Numbered from the stretch's first letter, positions 24,357-37,257 are shown. The stretch: DNA of 64,000 nucleotides from Polytrichum commune (GCA_950295325.1 OX485809.1:22768144-22832143); one strand, 5' to 3'. Program-made: numbers and translations. Notes: generated by a model not told the origin, from the letters alone.

Positions 24357-26704
24357 TTCAGGGACGGGACTTGTGTTCCAAGTGGGGTAGAGCAAAAAGC
24401 TAGACCCAACTCTCAACTCGTGACTCTTGTTAGGTCGCCTTAATTTATTTGCATTGTTTTGCAACTCTAGCAAGTGTCATGAGCGTTAGCCATGCACATC
24501 CCACACATGCGTATGGTTAGCTCCCCATACCAACCTCCAACCTCATAGCTTGATCACCAAACCCTCTTACACATGCATTCGGGACTCTCCCCTTGGTATG
24601 AAGCAATGGTTACGTGCGGACTTTCATTCATGTTCATCCAATCTTGAGTTCATCATCACGTTGCCGGAGCAACACTACAACAACCCAAAGCATACTTGGC
24701 AACTTCGCCCCCACGTTGGGTCAACGCTTGTGGAGGCTGCGTTGTTATATAGTGGGTAGGGTCTGTTGGCAGAGCCGCCTCCCCATATAAGCCTCTAGGA
24801 CTCCGCGCGCGGCCCTAACCATGCCGTCATATAACCATTTGTTTATCTCCTAAGAGTTGGGGCCAGGTAGTCATTTTCCCTTTAACAGTAGAAATACCAT
24901 AACCCATGAAAATAAGGTGATTTGCATTGAAGATCTGGTCTGACAATCATGAAATAATTTTCCAAGATAGACGAGAAGGATCCATGAAGAATGCAAGTTG
25001 TTTCATATTTTTTCTGCCCTATACAAAAATAGCTACAAATTTTCAAATTAGAAAGTTGTCCAACCCCTACTCGTTCACTAGATTCTCCCTACAACAAACA
25101 CGGTAATCTGCATTTCCATACAGAACATCGCTTAAATTGGTTACCTCATGAGTACATTAACACTCGACTCCCATTGGCTACACTAAGTGTACATGTATTG
25201 AAGTTGCTGCCAAGCCATGATCAGCTTTAGAAATGGCACTTCACCATTATGACGGCGGTCTAGTGCACAGGTAGAGGGTGGTTAACGGGTTATGGTATTT
25301 CTACCTTATCTAGAGTTAAATGATGAACTTGAGAAAAAAAAACAATTATGAATATTCTGTAATAGAACCGAGTTACTAGGAAGATTGCAACTGGAGGTGA
25401 ACCAGGAACTTGAACTACACTAAAATGTGTAATTATTGGTCATGGAGACATAATTTGGAGGAAATTAAAGTGGATGTCCACTCTTCATTGAGATCCCCTT
25501 GCCATGGAATATCACAAATCATATTTTGGATCTTATACTTCGTTGTGTATGGCTAAATCATCTACACTAATTTCACAAGGAGAAAATTAAAGTGACCCAC
25601 TTTGAATCCTCACAAAATAATCATTTTGGGTAAACATTACATTCAAATTTGGAAATGATTGTGGGTTCTTCTAGTTGAACATGATTCCCATTAATCAAAT
25701 AATTTTGTTATCATTAATTTTCACAGTCATAGTATTCTAATCCAAATTTAACATCTGCTTTGGTCTTAATACATGCAAGTTAAGAAAAATACATGGTAAA
25801 AGTTGCAACAACATATAAGTAAACACTTGCAAAATAACGAGTAGTCGTACAAAAATCCCCCAATATCCATTGAAGGTGTTGGATCATCACCCAACAAGAT
25901 AATTAAGATTCAACATTTCCCATGGACTCTTCCTTTCTAAACAAGAACCCACTTTTAATGGGCATAGAATTGATTTCTCCTATAAGTGTGCATAATAGTT
26001 TGGATTTATGCTTAGTGATAACTTCCTATTGAGAATACCATGTAGTATACACACCAAGATATAGGATATAACTTACTACATTTTATATCCCACTTAGTGT
26101 GTGTGGTACTAATTCTTGAAACGCACACTATTTGTTCAAGGCTCGAAACTAGTGAGGGTTGAAATGTTTATCGAGATGATACTAAATTCATGAATACATG
26201 CTCATTTACCATACTTTTCAAGAAAATTGTTGTAGTGTGTGTTATAAGGTGCTTGTAGAGTGATCATGTTTACAAACACATACTTGTCAATGAATAGTGT
26301 TAGGATACATAATGCCAATATTTTTAGTGAATGATGCTGCTATGAATAACATTTTCATTGATCGTGCCGAGATGAACATTGCTTCCTCGATCTTTTGGTG
26401 ACATTGGTTTCATAGTGTAAAGAAATTTAGTACCACCTTCACTGATTACCCACACGCACTATTAGCCTTCCCTCGCTAATTGGGCATATCAACATTGGCC
26501 ACATAAAGAATTATATTATTTCACAAAGTTATACCTCCAAATGGTCCTCCACACTAATTTTTGTATTTGCTTGATTACCATATCATTAAGTTATTGATTG
26601 GTGTTGGTGGGACCAAGTATGACCGCCGGCCTGCATTGATTCGTCCACGTTGTGCACACGGCTTCGTTCGTCAACGTCCGTCTCGGTTCGTCGACCACTT
26701 CCCA
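24357..26704. other. intergenic and upstream of PAC1
   Basis: No gene is supported until the PAC1 promoter. The last 130 bases before 26705 are GC-rich with several cgtcc/gtccgt motifs, consistent with a housekeeping promoter and 5' UTR. Confidence 0.4.
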
Positions 26705-26713
26705 TTAGGGTTT
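26705..26713 (+). promoter_or_regulatory. telo-box upstream of PAC1
   Basis: TTAGGGTTT is an exact match, in reverse, to the plant telo-box AAACCCTAA. This element is common just upstream of or within the 5' leaders of translation and other housekeeping genes. It lies 154 bp before the start codon. Function here is inferred from position only. Confidence 0.5.
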
Positions 26714-26866
26714 GAAGCTCTTCTCTCGCCAGCGTAACTTAGTGCTCAAGCATTCTTCGTCTGATTGCATACAGGAGGATTTTCCAACGCCGTTTCGGTT
26801 TATTGATTGGGGTAACTTTGGATTCAATCACAGGAACATTACTATTGAAATTTTAATATCATCACA

Positions 26867-27619
26867 ATGTCTCGCCGATATGACAGCAGGACGACGATCT
26901 TCTCCCCCGAAGGTCGACTCTACCAAGTAGAGTACGCCATGGAGGCAATCAGCAACGCAGGTGCAGCAATTGGGGTATTGGCGAAGGATGGAGTGGTGTT
27001 GGCAGCGGAGAAGCGCGTCACATCCAAGCTTCTGGCAACACTCAAGTCCACAGAGAAGATGTACAAAATTGATGACCATGTGGCATGTGCAGTGGCAGGC
27101 ATCATGGCGGATGCAAACATATTGATCAACACGGCTCGTTTATCTGCTCAGAGATACACCCTTGCATATCAGGAGCCTATGCCCGTGGAGCAGCTTGTTC
27201 ATTCTCTATGCGATACCAAGCAGGGGTACACGCAGTTTGGAGGTCTTCGCCCCTTTGGGGTTTCATTTCTGTTTGCAGGGTATGATAAGAATTTTGGATT
27301 TCAGTTGTACATGTCTGATCCCAGTGGCAACTACGGGGGGTGGAAGGCTGGTGCTATTGGAGCCAACAACCAGGCTGCCCAGTCCATGTTGAAGCAGGAC
27401 TACAAGGATGATATGACCAGAGAACAAGCTGTGCAATTGGCACTGAAGGTGTTGAGCAAGACCATGGACAGTACTTCTCTTTCGGCGGAGAAGCTAGAGC
27501 TTGCGGAAATCAGTCTCAGTCCCGAGGGTGTATTCCAGTACCAGGTTTGCAGTCCAGATAATCTGAATAAACTTCTATTGAAACATGGCATCACACAAGC
27601 AGCTGAGGAAAGCAATTAG
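26867..27619 (+). CDS. PAC1: 20S proteasome subunit alpha type-4
   Basis: A full-length alpha-ring subunit (alpha3, PSMA4/PAC type) of the 20S core proteasome, which degrades ubiquitinated proteins in cytosol and nucleus. It has 250 residues, the usual family length. It starts [16 protein letters not shown] and carries the alpha-subunit signature region ([16 protein letters not shown], residues 13-28) that forms the gate. It then has the conserved core [20 protein letters not shown] (about 66-85), [15 protein letters not shown] and [12 protein letters not shown]. Alpha subunits lack the catalytic Thr, and none is expected. The coding region is uninterrupted. An in-frame stop TAG ends it at 27619. 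The ATG is well supported because the MSRRYDS N-terminus is invariant in the family. A longer in-phase reading with an alternative start is not credible. Confidence 0.97.
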   Translation: MSRRYDSRTTIFSPEGRLYQVEYAMEAISNAGAAIGVLAKDGVVLAAEKRVTSKLLATLKSTEKMYKIDDHVACAVAGIMADANILINTARLSAQRYTLAYQEPMPVEQLVHSLCDTKQGYTQFGGLRPFGVSFLFAGYDKNFGFQLYMSDPSGNYGGWKAGAIGANNQAAQSMLKQDYKDDMTREQAVQLALKVLSKTMDSTSLSAEKLELAEISLSPEGVFQYQVCSPDNLNKLLLKHGITQAAEESN

Positions 27620-30393
27620 GTCAAGGAAGCAATCTCGTCAACTTTACGGTGGATCTGGAAGGACAACTCTTACACTGTCTAATTTCCAGTATCCATAAGT
27701 TCTCAGAATGCCTAATTTACAGGTCTCACATGTTTACATTGAGAGATGACGGCATGCAATAAGGCTCAACAATGACCTCAGATATCTTACAGGTGGCCAA
27801 GCTTGTGATGGATCTGAAACTAAATCAAGTCCACATATCAGTTCCACTCATGTCATGACCTAACAATATGTGGTTCTGGATGCTATTTTGGCCGCAACAT
27901 GTATAAATTTTATCATCAATTGTAATTTTTTTACGCTTTTGCAGAATATGACCTTCTCTGGTGAGGATTTCAAAAGCTACTTGATAGACATGATCCATGG
28001 TTTGGAAAGTTTGCCCAATCGATGAGCACTGTCGTCAGAGTCAAAAAAACATGAGCAAGTATATGCAAGTTTAGCCTGATTTTCCTTTTGATATCTATGT
28101 GCACAACTGCGACTGAATTGGCAAGGGAGACGTCAGATAAACTTTTGGGTGGGCTCCCATATACTGATTTGTGATGACTTTGTTGATTATGTTTGGAATT
28201 CACATGGTTAAGACATGCCTCCTCAGCAAGTAGAGGATCAAAGCCACCGTTGTAGTTTTCGTTGGTGTTACAGGACTATGAAAGAATTGACATCAATGTC
28301 TGATGTTCTATATTTTCAAGTCCTGTTCATTTTCAGGTTGTTCGAGCAGGTTCCTCCTTATCTTTCTTGAAGGGTACAGTATAGGTTCCAACGTTTTTAC
28401 ATGTCAGCACGCTCTCCTGTTTTGCTTGTATTCTTGAAAGGATGTATATAATGAACGAGACTGGTGAATTTCTTCAGATCGAACCTTAGGTATTCAGAGA
28501 GTCTTGAGAATAGAGCTGCAGTGAAGCTTCATGGGTACCTAGTTAGTTCCTCAGGTTGAAGTCCTATATTGCCTAGGTAAGCCCTCCATTTGTTTGATTA
28601 AAAAGACCTAGTAGTCCATCACACAACTATGCTGTGCAGTATTTCTTGGTGAGTGGAATTATTGCAGAACAGTGATGGCAGGCTCCTTCTTGTCCTGCCC
28701 TTAGGCAAATAAGATAAAGTCTATTGCTTAAATGTTCCATGCCATCTTTCGAGTAGGTGGAAGCTCTTTCTCTCAGGTATGTGGATGGACTGCAGCTATC
28801 TAGTTCTCAGGTACTTTGAATGAATATTTTGACATCTGAATTGCTTCGTCCACCTGATCCTTTCTAGATGTCAGATTCTTGGGTTTGACCTTTATATGCT
28901 AGGTTGTTTACATTTTGTTTCCACATATCTGTTGGTTTTGAGGTTTGAAGTGAGTGGATTAAAATTCTGTGTTTATGAATCTTGCAGTTTTGAGTGCCAT
29001 ATTGCATCACACAATGTCAGTACTGTACTTCATTGTATGCTGAACTTTTTGGTGGCATATTTGTTTGTATTTTGATGCATTTGTAGGAAGTGTGCTTTAT
29101 TTTGGGCGTGTAACCCAACATCACCTTCAACTTGTTACTTAGAATCTTTCTTGCAGGAGATTGAAGGGTTGTGAATGTAGAGGACGTACTCTTCTTTTCT
29201 TGGCCAATTACAGTTGATCAGTTTTGTTGCAGCGCCACTGATTTATCAGGTTCAGGAATACTTTTTGTTCAATTTCGAATCGTGTGGCTAACACTCAGCC
29301 TACTATGCTTTTGTTGGGTCAATCTGGAAACTCCAACATCATGTTAATTGATGTGTTGATATTCTTTTCTTGAGTTTACTTATGTAGGTATCGTCTGTTG
29401 ATCATCAATGGTGAGGAATCTGTAAGTGGAGAAGGAGAAGAGATATTCTCAGTGGCATTCTGAATGCTCCCAAGTATGCTATTTAGTATGGTTAGACATG
29501 GTTGCACAAAGTTAATATGGTCTTTGAAACATTGTGCATAATCTCATTTACATGCTCCCTTTATGGTTATACTTACTATGGGTTGTTGTTGGCGAACTGC
29601 TTGCTTGAAAATGTAAACATGGCCTTTGGCCTTTATTTATATATCAATTAGAGTGAAATAGACATCATTTTTCGGAGAGTAGTGGGACTATATATTTACC
29701 TGGCTGAAGATCAATATAAACTTTTAGTCTTTCATGTTGTGATACTTAATCATCAAATTAGGTAAGAAAAATCGTATAATTTGAAACGTACACAATCTCC
29801 TCAATGCTCAAATTCTGCGTTCATGTTAAGTTCAGTCAACTCTCTCCATCTGTAAAGCATTTAAACATGTCCACACACACTGCAATAAATTTACTGCCAC
29901 TTGATATCTGGCACAAACCACTACTGATTTGGGGGATTTCCAATCACAAAGTACAAGGGGAAAGTGCGATGACTCATGAGGCGGTATGCCAGTTTCAGTT
30001 CTTGAAGAAGTATCCACCCAGACAAGATGGAGAATGCAATTGAAGTTATGAGTGCAACCAAGACTTAGCAGCCCAGACGAGTGTCCTCTACATTTGATGA
30101 AGGCTCACCTGATTCCTAAGAACAATGTCAAAGGTTCCACTCTGGAAGCCACAGCCAAGATCCTTTGTTAGAATTTTCCATGATGTGCCAACCCAATCTT
30201 ATGTGTCCTTCCCAATTTTCGCCCATCCAACTCTGTGACTCAAGTGCAAAAACACAGTGAATTGGAGTTCATTGATCCACCTCCACTTTATGGTTGTCAT
30301 GGTAGTGGTGATTGTGGAGAATGCCTTGATCACCTCCCTGCCTTTTGGATGGCTCACATTATGCTTCACTGGTAACAACCACCTAGAGTTGAT
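27620..30393. other. PAC1 3' region and intergenic
   Basis: Nearly 2.8 kb without a recognised exon. The first few hundred bases should be PAC1 3' UTR. T-rich tracts ending in ag (for example near 28335 and 29155) resemble splice acceptors, so an unseen non-coding or UTR exon is possible, but no protein family shows. Confidence 0.35.
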
Positions 30394-30396
30394 TAA

Positions 30397-30554
30397 TAGC
30401 CCACCCACACTTACTGGTGCGGGCCACCAGTGAACGATTCTTACCAACATGGATTATTTTTAGAGTCGGTTCAGCTAGTGAGAGCCATTGGTTGCAACCA
30501 GTGTTGATACTCACCGTTCATTGATGGCCTGCACCAGTAAGTGTGGGTGGGCTC
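30397..30554. mobile_element. short TIR element (158 bp)
   Basis: Arms of about 39 bp with few mismatches begin AGCCCACCCACACTTACTGG. The element is flanked by TAA at 30394-30396 and 30555-30557, consistent with a Harbinger-type insertion. A single-stranded copy would fold into an almost complete hairpin. Confidence 0.7.
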
Positions 30555-31921
30555 TAAGTGTTTCTAGTGTATGACTGTTACATCGACATAAATGTGATGA
30601 CATTTTGGGAGGGAGGGAATTATCACTGACAAGCATACTTCTCATCCATCCAACATTTTAAAAAACTTGACCCTCTTTAGGTTGATGGTCAAATCATCTC
30701 AAGTGAGTTGGACTAGAGTAATTTTGGACCATTTATGCTAATTATGATGAATCAAATGAGCTTAAAAAAGGTAACCTTTGGGTTGCATACTATTTCAAGG
30801 TTCTTATGTTAAAAAGATGAATGAGAGGTATGCTCGTATGCAATAATTTTCAATCCTGCCATTTTGAAAGTCAAGGTAATCCAAATTAGTCCACCCTCGT
30901 ATTACACGTCTCTCTTTCACCAATTCAATTGCAAAGCATATTATATAGCATAAAGTGCCTTGAAATTCCTTCATAATTAGCTACTTCTGGAAAATGTTGT
31001 GGAGCATGAGATTAGATGATGATGTTTTTATCAGATGGCTCGTAATCAATATTTTGAAACACCCAAAAATCAAACAAAAGTCCAAAAATAAATAAATCAC
31101 AATGATGCTTAAGTTGATAAGTAACACCTTATTTATTTCAATGTAATATATGCAAGATTCGTAACAAAGGTGGTAAGTTTTAAAGTGCAGCTAGCTTCAA
31201 GTGTTTGCATTTGTACTCACCATCTCGCCATAATGTAGGTGATTGTAAATCTTAAGGTTGTGGATACGATGTGCACAAACATTTGGCCTCATATTGGAGA
31301 TATTAAAGCGGACATGTGGTGGCAATTTAGTTTGGAATTATCTACCTACTAGTTTAAGACATCCTCAACAAATATGACTCATGTTTTTTCACCCCACAAA
31401 TGAAAGGTTCCCACTTCATTAGACCCAAACTCCTACTCAACAACCTCACCCTCAACACCAAAGAATACAACTCTGATAAAGACATCATAGCAAACACACC
31501 CTACCATCTATATCTCCCGTGCACAATCGCAAATCTATGACCGCACATCACAACCATCACATTATATTCGGTAATCGGAGACTTTTTCATGATTTTGAGA
31601 CTAATTAAGGATGTGATTTTCAAATAAAGAACAAGAAAGACACAAAATATATTGAATGTGACTTAATAAAGTGATTTGCATGGGCGGCACTAACCAACTT
31701 GGCACAAATACATGTCATCATAATAAGAAATTGAACTAGATATTAAACTATTTGGATTTATTTTGAGACCTTCCAAAGTCTCTAATTAACGAATATAGTG
31801 ATACAACTAACTAGATGTTAAAGACTATTCTATCTACCCCATTGGTAGATGGGTCATTCTTACCGAAAATGGGTTGTTCAACTCTTGCACCTACTTGGGA
31901 TGCCCTAACGGTAACTACCAC
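30555..31921. other. intergenic, no gene seen
   Basis: AT-rich DNA. No supported exon or repeat. Confidence 0.4.
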
Positions 31922-31924
31922 TAA

Positions 31925-32424
31925 GGGCCACTTCACACACAAGCCGAGAGCCGTGACCATGAAATTATGAGAGCCCAAAGAATGTGTCTTAAAGGTTGTC
32001 CCAACACACCTCCAAAATCACGTAGTTTGGTCACGAACCTTGGGTATAGTGTGAAGTCACATGTGACCGGATCATCAACCAAATGCTATTTCAATGAATT
32101 TTTGTTCATGTGGGTCTACACACATAATAAAATAGAATAAATCAACGGTTGTGAGTGTTCGGAGTGCCATGATCTTCTGGTTTTGTGTTAGGCCTACCTC
32201 CAAGAGGTAGTTTTTAAAAATAGTCCAAGTGACCATGAAACATGATCCATTTAATGCCATGTGGGAATCCATGTAGGCTTTACATCCATCTTGCATTTAC
32301 ATACTCCATTTTGGTCCCTCAAGCATAGTGTGAAGCAAACTTGGACCGGCTCCGCCTTTTCCACCAATGAGAGTGCTTGGAGTGTAATAGTCATGGGCTC
32401 TCAGTCTCGTGTGTGAAGTGGCCC
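31925..32424 (-). mobile_element. Harbinger-type MITE, family A copy 3 (500 bp)
   Basis: Opposite orientation to copies 1 and 2. It has complete termini GGGCCACTTCACACACAAGC and (right) GTGTGTGAAGTGGCCC, with TAA duplications at 31922-31924 and 32425-32427. Confidence 0.92.
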
Positions 32425-32532
32425 TAAGCATACCAATTCATGCTATGACCTAGTGGTATACATTCCCAGCTTACCTTGGAGATGCTCATACTAGTAGTCG
32501 CTACCGGACCCACTTTATTTCAGTCTACCTTG

Positions 32533-32652
32533 TCGAGAAGAAGTCTATGGGCGATGAAAGCAACTTTTGTCTTTTGGTGAGGCCACGTTGCCTATGCTTT
32601 CTCGACCGTCGGATTTGACAGATGTAACCCTCCTCCCCTGATCTCCTCCGTC
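32533..32652. repeat. dispersed 124-bp repeat, copy 2
   Basis: Counterpart of 16013-16136. It lies about 110 bp beyond a family A MITE. The first copy is about 1.1 kb from one. Confidence 0.8.
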
Positions 32653-34376
32653 CACTGTTGTCTATCCACTAACTTCAGCCTTAACCTTTACCCAGCCGTC
32701 CCTTAATACTACTCACACAACCATATTCAATGATGAATACTACTACCATACTAGGTAGTTACGATTACCGGTTATGTGATATTTACCCAATAAGAACTAC
32801 ACTAAATATGATATTTGGTGTCATATGCTAATTTATGTCACTTTGGTAAATTTTTGGATGAGCTTCCCTTGGTTCTGCGTCCACCCTAAGGACTCCTTGT
32901 TTACTTGAGAGTTTGGTCCATGCCATGCCATGCGGCTAAGCTTAGCGGCAAGCATGACCTACACCAACAAGTAAGTTCATGATTTGCACCTTATTTTGTT
33001 ATACACACTTGTGGGTTTGTTTGTGGGTGTGCAAAGTGAAGAAGTTTTAGAGAAGCTTGTTAGGAATGTTGCACTTTCTTCGTTTCTTTCAAGTTCCGTA
33101 TTCTCCCATCGTTTGCATGTGTATTTGAGTCATGGTTTGCTCCCTTGATTGATTTTTTTAAATTTTTTTTTTGGGAGAGTGTTACAAGATCTTGGATTGT
33201 GGTTGTTGTTTAGGTACCCTCAATATACATGCAGTTAGAGAGGGATTGTATTGTCTTGGGTTACCAACACTACATGTTAACTCAAGATAATGCAATCCTC
33301 TCTCCTTCTACCGGGTATTGACTTGTCTCTTTTTGCTTATTGTTCCAAGTTTAGAATGTACACTAGCAATCAATCCTTCCTCTTTGTAATAAGAACATCT
33401 TCGACTACTCCTCAACGCTTGAGGCACCAATTTATATGCTTCATACCCTTATTAGATGGTCATGTATTTAGGTAGAATAAGTGATATCGACTCTCTTTAT
33501 AAATGACTTAATACATTCGTACAATCTTTGATATATTGGTTTCACTAGACCTTGACTACGTACACTCAATTCCCATGAATTACCTTGTTCACTCACATAA
33601 ACTCTCCACAATAACTAATGCTAAAAGATTCTTACTACCAAACAATCTACACAAGTTGGTAACCTTCACAAGTACTTAATCATACCACACCATTGTTCCC
33701 CTTTTCTTAGATACTATCTTAGCTCTAATCCCCAAAGTTTCTAAAAAGGTAAACAATCTTACTGTTAACACTAGACTAAGGCTTATTCCAACACTAAGGC
33801 TTAGTCAAATGCCTACTTTGGATGAAAAATATTTCAATATTATCTTGAAGTAAACAATCATGGCATTATTAGTACGGTTGCTCATTGGTTGGGATACTCA
33901 AAAGTCAATGTTCAAAACCCACTTAACACTAACCATTTTGTGCACATCCATACAACCACTTAAGAAAATTTGCAAATGTGCTCTTTGAAAATCCATCACA
34001 ATTTGAAGTTTAGGCACCTGAATCTCATTCTTATGACATTCAAAATGTAATTGACCCCCCCCCCCCCAAAAAAAAATCATGAAATTCTTGAGCATCAAGG
34101 AGGCCAACCCTTCTAGAAATAACCAAAATAGGCTTGTTTACCTTATAATAGTCGAAACATTCTTGAAGTGAACAACATGCATGAGGCGATAACAAGGTTC
34201 ATGTGCTATATATGCAAGCTTATTGTGATCTTTTAGCTATTTCGTAAACCACAGCTTTTTCTTTTTCTAGATCAAACGAGCCACTTATGGATGACACAAT
34301 CGAAGCCTTGCTTCCTCCTCAATATTTGAATAGGGATTGCTCAGCTTTTTAGTGAGTCAGTGCAATTTCCTTCACC
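32653..34376. other. intergenic, no gene seen
   Basis: No exon is supported. A C13 run followed by A9 lies at 34055-34076. Confidence 0.4.
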
Positions 34377-34379
34377 TAA

Positions 34380-34863
34380 GGGCCACTTCACACACGAGAC
34401 TGAGAGCCCGTGACCATTACACTTCAAAGCACTCTCATTGGTGGAAAAGGTGGAGCCGGTCCAAGTTCGCTACTTCACACTACGCTCGAGGGACCAACGG
34501 AGTATGTGAATGCAAGATGGATGTAAAGTCTATATGGATTCCTACATGGCATCGAATGGATCGTGTTTCATGGTCACTTGGACTATTTTCAAACATCATC
34601 TCTTGGAGGTAGGTTTAACACAAAACCGGGAGACCATGACACTTTGAACGCTCACAACCGTTGATTTATTCTATTTTATCATGTGTGAGGACCCACATGA
34701 ATAGAAATTCATTGAAATAGCATCTGGTTGAGGGCCTGGTCACATATGGCTTCACACTCCACTTGAAGATCCGTGACCCCACTACATGAGTTTGGGGGTG
34801 TGTTGGGACGGCCTTTGGACACTTTCTTTTGGGCTCTCACAATCTCATGGTCACGGCCAGGGC
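34380..34863 (+). mobile_element. Harbinger-type MITE, family A copy 4, right end deleted
   Basis: The left end is intact (GGGCCACTTCACACACGAG after TAA at 34377-34379) and the interior is colinear with copies 1 and 2 up to catggtcacggc. The last roughly 25 bases of the right terminus are missing. The element passes through agggc into TAA at 34864-34866, as if the terminal arm had been deleted while the outermost bases and the target duplication survived. An element lacking an arm should no longer transpose. Confidence 0.82.
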
Positions 34864-35094
34864 TAATTTTTCACCAAGTTTTTGCCTGTCCACGTCCAAA
34901 AACCTTGAATTGAAAGGCAAAAAAATTTGCAACCCATCCCAAAACCGATAATTTCTAAACCAACCCATCCATGGAAAGGTTAAAAGAAAAACAACCTGTC
35001 CCAAAACCGGTTTGAAAATGAAAATACCTGTCCTGCAAGAGGTATAAATAAGTCTCTTACAATGTTGGTAAAAAATTAGAAAAAAAAAAAAAAA

Positions 35095-35162
35095 ACCCCG
35101 AAAGATGTCAACATGTGACTGGTGCACTTGGAAACAATAGGATCTTGGCAAATTATGCCTTC
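35095..35162 (+). mobile_element. hAT-type MITE fragment
   Basis: About 70 bp matches the right half of the 7090 element (aagatgtcaacatgtgact, aggatctt, attatgcc). The rest is absent, and unrelated A-rich DNA precedes it. Confidence 0.6.
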
Positions 35163-35556
35163 AATGTTCGTCAATTATCTGTCTTTTGCTGTCGATTCTC
35201 ATCTTTCCAGTACACCCCATTCTAAATTTTGTGGTGGATGAATTAATGTATGCAGGTGAATCAAGCACTTCAAGATTGATATATTGATTGGGTATTAGTG
35301 ATTTGATTGCATTATGCTTATATTCACATGTCATATATGACATAATGTAACTGATATTTGTATCATATATGACGCTCCTTCCGACCGGATCAAAAGTTGG
35401 CCTGGAGTCATCTGCCCTAAGTAGGTACGTAAGTCCAAGTGGCTGATTTGGAATGTAATGGGGACCATGCCAAATTCATTCATGGGGCAGTCACAGCTGG
35501 GAAGAGAAGACAATAGAGACGACCAACTTTTTATCAATGCAAAAACACGCTACTTA

Positions 35557-35935
35557 GGGCCACTTCACACACGAGCCAACAGCCGTGACCATGAAATTGT
35601 GACAGCCCAAAAGAAAGTGACCAAAGGCCCTCCCAAGGCACTTCCTCGACACTTCCGAAACCAAGTAGTGTGGTCGTGGGTCCTCAAGTGTAGTGTGAAC
35701 TCATATGCGATGATCGGGCCCTCAATCAAATGCTATTTTAATAATTTTCTATTCATGCGAGGTCCTCGCACGTGATAAAATGGAATAAAGCAACTGGTTG
35801 TGAGATTTCAGAGTTCCATGGTCTCCCAGTTTTGTGTTAGGCCTACCTCCAAGAGGTGGGGTTTGAGAATAGTCCAAGTGACTATGAAACATGGTCCATT
35901 TGATGTTATGTAGGAACCCATGTAGACTTTACATT
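35557..35935 (-). mobile_element. Harbinger-type MITE, family A copy 5, truncated
   Basis: The left terminus (GGGCCACTTCACACACGAGC after TTA) and about 375 bp colinear with copy 3 are present. The match stops after catgtagactttacat, so roughly 120 bp including the other terminus is lost. Confidence 0.85.
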
Positions 35936-37257
35936 GGTCATACAAGTTTTTATTTGAGTCCATTTGTTCCATGTAACATTCTCAAACTATGAATTATGAA
36001 TGGAGGTTACATCAATGGTGGTTGAAGATTTTGTAAGCATACATAGGTGAATAGCCACTTTGGCACCCTCGTGTTGAATATTAGTGTTAAAAATATTAGT
36101 AAGCACACCAATGCCAAGTTGTTGCCTAGTTATTTTTTGTCACATGATACCAGTGGTCAAGTTGTTGCCTAGTTATACTAATGGTCAAGTGGTTAATGCA
36201 TGCTACACATCATCCTCAAATTAAGGTAAGTGACACTAATAAACATGCCATGAGACAACAAAATATTAACAATGTAGAGCTATTAAGGAGCTTTGAAACT
36301 ACATGGATCATCATAAATATTGTGGATTACACTAATAAGTTCTTTTCCCCAAACTGAATTATTGAGGATAGTGTTGTGGGTTCTCACTATTTACCAACCC
36401 ATGATATATATATATATGTCATTAGAGGTCCATGTTCTAGGTTACATGAATTCTATTGGGATGAAAATAGTGTGCATTTGAAAGATTTTGAAGCTAACGT
36501 AAGGAGGTGGGTATAACATGGGGCTTATAACAAGTATAGCTATAGTTGCACACTATTTCATGCATGTTCGTGTGTGTTGTGGGCTACAATCCAAAATTAC
36601 CAAGGATAAGTCTTAGATTATACATCTTCTCAGACTATTTACAATGATGTAGTTTAATCTCAATTCAACTTATAAAATTTGGCATGTAAATAATCTATAA
36701 TTTTTTCGCTACATTGATATGTGCAACTAGGTTTCCTCACGCTAATTCATCGATAGTTTACATTGCTTTGAGTAGTAATTACCAATTTACAAACACAATA
36801 TTTGTTTGATTCAATATGTGGTTGGTATACAGATGAATGAACAAGCTTCCAAGTTTTTGTGATATAATCTTGATCCAAGCTAATGTGCATGGGTAAAGAG
36901 GCAACGTAATTGCGCATATAAGTGTAGATGAACGAGGGGTATGATAGGCAATGTAATAGTTCCTCACAATCTTGAACCCAATCTCACTTTATAAATTTCA
37001 TTCACCACAACGTTTAGATATCACACCTTGTGTTTACAAGTGCTTGATGCATGCATGGAGCTTTTTGAATGTGATCAACAAATATCCACTTCAAAGCATG
37101 TGCATGGCAAGTGCCATTCATGACAACATGCTAGGAATTAAAGTCACATGGAGTGACTATCCACCTAATTGCAGAAATTTATGTAAACTCCATTCATTGG
37201 TTTACCTGTATACATGCTTGTCTGAGATCTGGATATTGAATAGGCAGTGCAAGTAGT
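35936..37257. other. intergenic, no gene seen
   Basis: AT-rich DNA with no supported exon. A short direct duplication (caagttgttgcctagtta) lies near 36116-36176. Confidence 0.4.

Noticed and set aside
26712-26930. upstream frame overlapping the PAC1 start
   Set aside because: It has no ATG at its beginning and is explained by the 5' leader and coding shadow of PAC1.
34337-34612. 91-aa plus-strand frame
   Set aside because: It lies largely inside MITE family A copy 4, and the equivalent region in other copies carries stops. Not a gene.
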